A stretch of 64,000 nucleotides of DNA from Ascaphus truei (taxonomy: Eukaryota > Chordata > Amphibia > Anura > Ascaphidae): NCBI GenBank assembly GCA_036426205.1, contig CM071573.1, forward strand, positions 74,577,043 to 74,641,042, in the 5' to 3' direction. Below are positions 57,921-64,000 of the stretch, one piece after another (the first letter of the stretch is position 1; the number at the start of each line of letters is the position of its first letter). The notes beneath the pieces are model-generated. The model did no database searches. It saw only the letters and a list, made by a program, of their open reading frames with translations, and was not told the DNA's origin. The position numbers were made by a program, and so were the translations under genes.

Positions 57921-59628
57921 TAAAAAATAAACTGATTAACTGAACTGATTTTTTTTTAAAAAAAATAAAAAGATTTCACATGTTTTGCTGCTTTAACTAC
58001 TGTATATCAAGAAAGCCAATAGAGATGTAGTGACAATGTCTCCCAATGAAGAGGAACAAACGGTCAACATTATTATATTTTGTTCAGGGTTTAAAATAGA
58101 GATAACATATTTTCTCTTACAATAACTTTAAAGTGTGGACACAAGTCCTCCATTTTCCAGCTGAGAGAATAAAATACCAATTGATGACATAATTAAAATA
58201 ATGTTAGCTAACAAAAACATGGCTGTTGACATTAGTACAATAAGGAGAGTGGATCTTCAAATTGAAAACACCTTGTTTTTATATGAAGGCTGTTTCTATA
58301 ATTTCTACTTGCAATAGGCATTATTAGCTTGAGAGGGTAGCACAGAATGTCTGCAATTACTTACAGGTCACAAGTAGCAGGGCTTCTAAGTGTGCTTGCT
58401 CTAGTCTGCATTCAGCTGTCTTATGTCTGCACACTGTCCTCTCATGATGTTCTATTTGCCAGTCTCCCACGCGTTGTGTATTACATTTTCAGCATACATC
58501 ACAACCTGAAATAAGATGCACATCATTGTTGTCCCACAGACTGTAACTGAGATTTCTACTTAGTGCAATGCTCAGTAAATGTGTTATTTTCAAGCCCCTC
58601 AAGCAAAGCAATAAAAACATAACCACAATTTTAAAAAAAACAACTCATTAACTTTGTGGTACATCACCCAGCCATATAAATTAACAGGGTGTTCAGACAC
58701 CATAGTGTATGACAAATCTACATATGGGCAGAAAAATGATATGAATAACTTCATTTGTACACCGGTGATGCTTGAGTCTAAAAATGAAGATCTATTTGGA
58801 GTTTTTGGAATCTAGCTTGTTTAGAGTTGTGTTGATTTAAAGGGTTCTCATAGGTTTATAGACTGGCATTTCTTCATATAGGTTAGGTTAGTTAGGCTTT
58901 GCCTTTCTCTTCCCATATATAAGGGAATCAATACATTTAGTTATCTTCATCGGGTTTTGCAAAATAAGTCTCAAGGGACATGTGTTACATTATGCCTTTC
59001 TGCAAGCGTAATTGTTATGCATTTCAGTTAGTTGGGAACTTAATATAATAGATAGTGCAACCAAATTACAAATGACGCAAGGACCTATATCAACCAACTG
59101 AATATGTTAGAGATAGATTACCATTGTTTTCTATTTTTCACTGGGGCAAATGGTATATTAAATAATATTCCGCTACTTTAAAAAAAGACAATAATCTGGA
59201 ATGGTTAATGAATAATTTCCCACTGGATCAATAACTTTAAACTTTAAAAGAAAAAAAAAGGCCCATATTTACTAAGTGGCCTTTTGCCAGAAGACATCTT
59301 CCAGAGATGGAAGATACCTTCCACCCCATAGACTGTGCTGGAAGGTGTCCCCTGGATGAAGACTGCTTTGTAAATATGTCCCTAAACATATTTTACAACC
59401 TCATGCCAGGATCTAAGTTAAGCAAATCTGCTCTGAATAACTTTTTCCCTTTTTGTGTGTTTTTTTTTTAATCTTTTCTTGTTGATTTGTATTGTTACAA
59501 TATATACCAAGAACCAAGCGTTATGTGTAACCTTTTCTGTGTGTTCTGTTGTTACAATCAAACCTCTTTACAATAAGTATATATATATTGAAACCTAGTG
59601 TTATCCAACATGTTTGGTCACATAAAAG

Positions 59629-59803
59629 CAGGGGTGCTCAACTCCAGTCCTCAAGATCCCCCAACATATCAGGTTTTAAGGATATCCCTGCTTCAGCACA
59701 GGTGGTTCACGATTGAGCCACCTGTGCTGAAGCAGGTATATCCTTAAAACCTGATCTGTTGGGGGGGGAGGGGGGGTCTTGAGGACTGGAGTTGAGCACC
59801 CTG
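59629..59803. mobile_element. hAT-like palindromic MITE (175 bp)
   Basis: The ends caggggtgctcaactccagt and actggagttgagcaccctg are inverted repeats. The flanks cataaaag and acataaag resemble a target duplication. A run of G lies near 59761-59776. Confidence 0.75.
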
Positions 59804-61337
59804 ACATAAAGGATAGTTGATATGTATAACACTTACTTTTATTTAAGATGGCAGCACCCACGCCAGTGCACATTTCAAACCTTTACAGCTAAGAGGTGGT
59901 AAAGATTTTGAAGAAAATTGTACATATACCAGAAAAAGATGAGCTTGCTCTTTATTCAGAGAGGTTTGATTATATTTTGAGAAACTGTTTTGGTGATGGT
60001 AATTTGCGTATGTGGTTATGTTGATGTAAATAAAGGCTTTTTGATGTAAAAGAAAATGACGTTAAAAAGCAGTCCATTCAAGTTTCTGATTATTGCATGT
60101 GAAGAAAAAACAGCCCACTGCAAGCCTCACAAAATAACCACATTTACAATTCAATGGCTACAAAAGATATTTACGTATTGTATACATTCTGATAATGAGA
60201 CGTAACTGTTTAAATGATACAAGCCTTTGTTTACATCCTTTAGAACTTTAAGTTAAAAGATATGTTTGTCTTACCAATAATGGCAACTGTTCGAAGTTGT
60301 CATTATTGTCTATTTAACAGGCAAGATCCAGTATTTAGATGTCAGCAGTTCTGGAAAATATATGACCATAAGCTCCATTAAAGAATGACTTAAGTTCTTG
60401 AATGTCCAATGTGACTTATCTATGTGAATGCTAATTTCTTAATGAAAATTCACTATAGAAAATTGCTGGTGGCTTCTCATTTAGAAAATATCCTGCAACA
60501 ATGCCAGTAATGCACTAAATTTAATCAACCAAGTATTAGAAATTTGCTGCAACTTTTACTCGCACCTCCCCCCCAAAAAACATCCCATACCCCTTTCTCT
60601 AATAACACAAAACTATTAATAAAAAAATATAATTGATCAGGATACTCTGATCACAATAAAATATGTGATAACAGACATGTTTTAAGTTTTTTAATTGTGT
60701 AAGTGAAACACAAATTACACTCAATGCAATTCGTCAATGATCAACAATTCAAGGACAGCCCGGAATCTAATCATGCGAGCAATAATTACACAGCATTGAA
60801 AATCCAAGATATTCAGATAGTTAAAATGTTTTTAAGGATATTTTTAAATTAAAAGTCTGAACTACTAAGTTATTTTCTCTTTACAACTACGAGTTCTCTG
60901 TAGCCCTCATAATGACTTCAGTATGCCGTGAATATATCTTCCCTCTGGTGGAGAAGAGTTCAATTACATTCACGAATAGAAGACGGCTTCATCACATATT
61001 GAACATGGGCTAACAGGAAGAACAAGTATGTTCTTTCTTTTGCTAGTCAATATTTCTGCTGGGTGAGGGGATTCTCCAGCCGGGCTCAACAGCTCATCAA
61101 TTCTAACATAGCAAGCTGCTGAAGTTAAGAATGTCAACAAGATGCTGCCAAGTTTAAAAGGCTAAGATTGGTACAGTATATATAAAGGACCCTTAATACA
61201 TCATCTGTAAAACAAATAACATTTCCTATATCAGCATTTAGTAAACGTATTTTTTATTTTTCACAGGAAATTAGAGATTGCCTTGTTATAGATGTTTGAA
61301 GAGACATCTGTTCCCACTGTATAATTCACATACAACT

Positions 61338-61344
<7 letters not shown>

Positions 61345-61389
<45 letters not shown>
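61345..61389. repeat. (TA)n microsatellite
   Basis: About 22 TA units followed by acatatacatacat. Confidence 0.9.
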
Positions 61390-61395
<6 letters not shown>

Positions 61396-61966
61396 CATAC
61401 ATAAACCTACATTTTTAAAGTGCCCACACGTGTATGAAACATTGTTGTATTCATAACTTTAAAACATATTCTGATTCTATAACCAACTAAGTACCTGATA
61501 AGTATTTGATTGACTCAAAATGGGTCATTTAAGTTGCTACTCCCTTTAAAAAAAATGAACAGATTGGGCTAAAAAAAGATTGGGTGAAAAAAAACTCCCC
61601 TTTATCCTCTTATAAGAAATATCTCCATAAACAATCAGTGATGAGTAAATGTTGACAGGAAAAAAAAACTAGAGGACTTATAGCAGTCATTGGTTACAAC
61701 TATTCTGCTGCTTGTCTAAAATACAGGACTTGCTTTCTCCCACTCACTGTAATGGTGCGTATCGCATTCGGCCTTGCAGCAGTGAAGAGGTTCAGTTTGA
61801 TGATGCTTGATGACTTCTAGCTCCTCATGAGATTCTCTCACTGCTCCAGTTTTTCTCCCATGTTTGTTATAACATGTTTGTTGGTGATTTTGTGTCCGCA
61901 TGACATGGAGCTGTAAAAAAAAACATTGATGTGGCTATTTCCAACTGGCTTCTTTCTGCATTGCAG

Positions 61967-62136
61967 TAACCTCCATGTTAAAGATCCTCTCATAGACATT
62001 GCTTCTCCAGTGTATCAGGCTGTGCTTAAAAATCAGGGCAAAAGTGAATACGAGATTGACGACTGGGCACGCCGCGCTGCCAACCTGCAGTCCAAGTCCT
62101 TTCGTGTCCTCGCACAGATGACTGGAACGGAATACA
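61967..62136 (+). CDS. LDB3: LDB3 shared exon after the ZM exons
   Basis: A 170-bp exon, entry phase 2 and exit phase 1. After the junction codon it encodes [20 protein letters not shown], then a charged stretch ending [20 protein letters not shown] and MTGTEY. This is the conserved middle region of ALP/Enigma proteins (Pfam DUF4749 type). Human LDB3 has [18 protein letters not shown] and [12 protein letters not shown] at the same places. It can be joined from the cardiac exon, the skeletal exon or the candidate microexon, all of which end in phase 2. The acceptor is ttctgcattgcag and the donor is GTGAGT at 62137. Its first three bases are TAA, so any phase-0 join stops at once. Confidence 0.95.
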
Positions 62137-62447
62137 GTGAGTAGACTTAACACGCAAGACTAATGACAATGTCCATGCACTTCTGGCTTGTTGATGAAGT
62201 ATACTAATGGAATTGGATATTTGGGCTCCAAATGCACAGAGCTCCATTAATCACTTGGCGTCACATTAAGACTAATGCTGTATCTTCAAAGGACAATAAC
62301 ACTGTTAAGTCACGTTTTCTCCCATCAACTATCATGGACGTTAGGGATATGACATGTAAATAAGGCGTTATCATAAAATCTCAGATCCACTAAAGTTACT
62401 ACGGGGACTTAACGTTACGTTAGTTAGGTGAGACCTAAATTTGGTGT

Positions 62448-62658
62448 AACAGACAGTCCTCGGTTATCCGACGTAATCCATTCTGGATAGTAGGGTCGGA
62501 TAGTGAAAGTGTTGTAAAGTGAGTCCCATGTTAATCAGGGGCGGCGAGCGTTGGATAAGACATTCCGGTGTCAGAAAACGGCGCCATAGGATTGCATTGT
62601 GATGTGTCGGATATGCCGTCCATCGTAAAGTGAAACGACGGATAGCGAGGACCGCCCG
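62448..62658. mobile_element. Tigger-like element inserted into an older repeat
   Basis: The left end cagacagtcctcggttatcc and the right end ...cggatagcgaggaccgcccg are imperfect inverted repeats flanked by TA. The flanking sequence ...ttggtgta and ctcacatccagaccatgaaa is continuous in the copy at 23335-23450, which shows the insertion point. Confidence 0.6.
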
Positions 62659-63111
62659 TACTCACATCCAGACCATGAAATAGGGCTTTTGCCGTGCCTG
62701 GATGGGGGTAATTAATCATTTAAATAACATAGCATTATTTCCCACCACTATTTCCCTTTCCTCTCCTATTTCTCCCCACTTCAGCAAAAGCTCAGGACAG
62801 GATAACAGTAACACATAAAGAATGACGATAACGCAATGTTAGAATAACATGACCTTAAGATTATGCTTTTGAGATATGGTACTGCGCTTGTCTTGGAAAC
62901 CGTCACATTAGGATCCCTGATTTAACAGAGCTTTGTGCATCTGGGCCCCAATGGGGTAAATCTTGGAGAATGCCCCAGAATGTCCCCCTTGGTGACTTTA
63001 AATGCCCTAGAATGAAACTGGAGGAAATCTAGAAGAAGAAGAACTTAAAATGAAGGGGTTGTGGAGTTCATTAGGGCATGTTCAGAAAGGCTTGGGAGTA
63101 ATCACCTAACC

Positions 63112-63372
63112 CAGGGGTGCGCAAACTGGGGGGCGCAAGATTTTCTGGGGGGGACGGGGCGCAGCACTTACAGAGGCCCCGCGCGCTTCCCCACAACATT
63201 TAAATTAAATGCTGGGGGAGCGTGCGAGGCCTCTGTAACTCCCTCTTACCTGCTCTCAGCCGGCTTCTGGCGATGCGTCACCATGGCAACGTGAAGGCTA
63301 ATGACGCCACCGATGCCTGAGAAAAGGTAAGGGGGGGAGGGGGGGGCAAAGAAAAAAGTTTGCGCAACCCTG
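63112..63372. mobile_element. hAT-like GC-rich MITE (261 bp)
   Basis: The ends caggggtgcgcaaactgggg and gtttgcgcaaccctg are flanked by acctaacc (63104-63111) and acctaagc (63373-63380), 7 of 8 identical. It is the same family as 37345-37677. Confidence 0.8.
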
Positions 63373-63475
63373 ACCTAAGCAGTTAAAAAAACAGAGACCA
63401 AAGCAAGTTTTACAGTGAAAGAGCCCTCATGTTTCATGAGGTTAGGTGCCATGTTTCTAAATGTAGTGTTTACAC

Positions 63476-63682
63476 CAGGGATGGCCAACTCCAGTCCTCA
63501 AGGGTTACCAACAGGTAAGGTTTTCAGGATATCCCTGCTTCAGCACAGGTAGCTCAATCAGTAAGACTGAGCCACTGATTGAGCCACCTGTGCTGAAGCT
63601 GGGACTGATTCAGCCACCTGTGCTTAAGCAGAGATATCCTGGCCTGTTGATGGCCCCTGAGGACTGGAGTCGCCCACCCCTG
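63476..63682. mobile_element. hAT-like palindromic MITE (207 bp)
   Basis: The ends cagggatggccaactccagt and actggagtcgcccacccctg are flanked by gtttacac and gctaacac (6 of 8). The inner palindrome is gctcaatcagtaagactgag with its complement. It ends only 73 bases before the 37-bp LDB3 exon. Confidence 0.78.
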
Positions 63683-63755
63683 GCTAACACAGTGGAACAC
63701 ATGTTTTAATGTGGGCTGCAACTTCCAGTAACATTTCCTCTTGTTTGTCCCACAG

Positions 63756-63792
63756 TGCAAGACCCTGATGAAGATGCCCTGAGAAGATCAAG
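63756..63792 (+). CDS. LDB3: LDB3 37-bp exon (MQDPDEDALRRS)
   Basis: A small exon between acceptor gtttgtcccacag and donor GTAGGC at 63793. Its TG completes Met with the A of the previous exon and is followed by QDPDEDALRRS and two bases, AG. Human LDB3 has MQDPDEEALRRS at this place. In mammals this is where short (no LIM) and long (three LIM) isoforms diverge, so the next exon beyond the window decides isoform class. Reading through into the intron would give Arg and then TAG. The intron upstream (62137-63755) carries three transposon copies. Confidence 0.92.
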
Positions 63793-64000
63793 GTAGGCAA
63801 CTAGCAGCAAAACAATGTGGCCATCTTAATTGATAACAACTGCCTAAAGCTCTGAAGCAGAATTAATAAACACAAATTAAACATGATTTAACACAAAGTT
63901 CACTTGCTATTGGCTTTTAAACTGGCAACATGCAAGAGACCCGAGCAGTGACCAGCTTTGTATTTGGACTTGGTCTGTAAGAAGCCATCTATAAACGATG

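Larger units (their letters stand above)
55821..61966 (+). other. LDB3 intron before the shared exon (6.1 kb)
   Basis: It is AT-rich and contains a palindromic MITE, dispersed repeat copy 2, a hAT-like MITE and a (TA)n array. The long stretches 55830-56500, 56735-57700, 57930-59620, 59810-61340 and 61400-61960 show no gene. Confidence 0.8.
14515..63792 (+). other. LDB3: LDB3 gene locus, internal part (8 exons seen, one of them provisional)
   Basis: This span covers the exons of one plus-strand gene recognised as LDB3 (ZASP/Cypher), a Z-disc PDZ-LIM protein of striated muscle that binds alpha-actinin and helps keep the sarcomere intact. The assignment rests on translated exon sequences in the correct order: second half of the PDZ domain, the SKRP...VIPHQK linker, a ZM exon with [13 protein letters not shown], a second ZM exon with QYNTPISMYSQDA, and the shared SPVYQAV and [10 protein letters not shown] segment. 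Having two alternative ZM exons separates LDB3 from PDLIM1, 3, 5 and 7. All junctions are AG/GT and phases agree. The PDZ start exon and the LIM domains are outside the window. Exon numbers used elsewhere follow recollection of the human gene and are approximate. Confidence 0.95.

Overview
The window is eukaryotic: a stretch of a vertebrate genome, most likely an amphibian (probably a frog). That placement is inference. It rests on protein conservation of the one gene present, on intron sizes of 1.6 to 15.7 kb, and on very dense DNA transposons (hAT-like, TWA-flanked palindromic MITEs, Tigger-like elements, a probable Helitron) together with L2-type LINEs. There is no bacterial-style gene, operon, CRISPR array, tRNA or rRNA. 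Nearly all long open frames in the six-frame translation are artefacts of low-complexity or transposon sequence.

The only host gene I can support is LDB3 (ZASP/Cypher/LIM domain binding 3) on the + strand. It is partial at both ends. The first PDZ exon and the 5' end lie upstream of base 1; the proline-rich region and the LIM domains lie beyond base 64000. The exons, each with canonical AG/GT borders and matching phases, are: PDZ exon 14515-14666; linker exon 30357-30432; cardiac-type ZM exon 42980-43392; a 23-bp microexon 47800-47822; skeletal-type ZM exon 49711-49914; a candidate 21-bp microexon 55800-55820; shared exon 61967-62136; and a 37-bp exon 63756-63792. Exon numbers below follow my recollection of the human gene.

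Together they form a mutually exclusive splicing module. The linker exon ends in phase 0. The cardiac exon runs phase 0 to 2, and so does the 23-bp microexon. The skeletal exon and the 21-bp candidate run phase 2 to 2, and the shared exon starts in phase 2. Every wrong join that I checked meets a stop codon within three codons of the junction, so the reading frame itself polices exon choice. RBFOX-type TGCATG motifs sit just upstream of the cardiac exon, and both upstream and just downstream of the skeletal one.

Base 1-14514 is intron or upstream sequence filled with MITEs, an L2 LINE tail and a CACA/CTGA minisatellite. Base 14667-30356 is an intron with a 5'-truncated LINE, long fold-back repeats, CA arrays and a degenerate, nearly full-length L2-type LINE on the minus strand (26341-29800) that carries a 2A-like motif. 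Base 30433-42979 is an intron with an 872-bp fold-back element, a 1.17-kb hAT-like element containing a GATGA array, a 521-bp GC-rich MITE and a 3.4-kb putative Helitron (38777-42220) with an extremely C-rich interior. Base 43393-64000 holds the alternative exons, with shorter introns containing hAT-like palindromes, Tigger-like elements, a MIR-like SINE and several strong inverted repeats.
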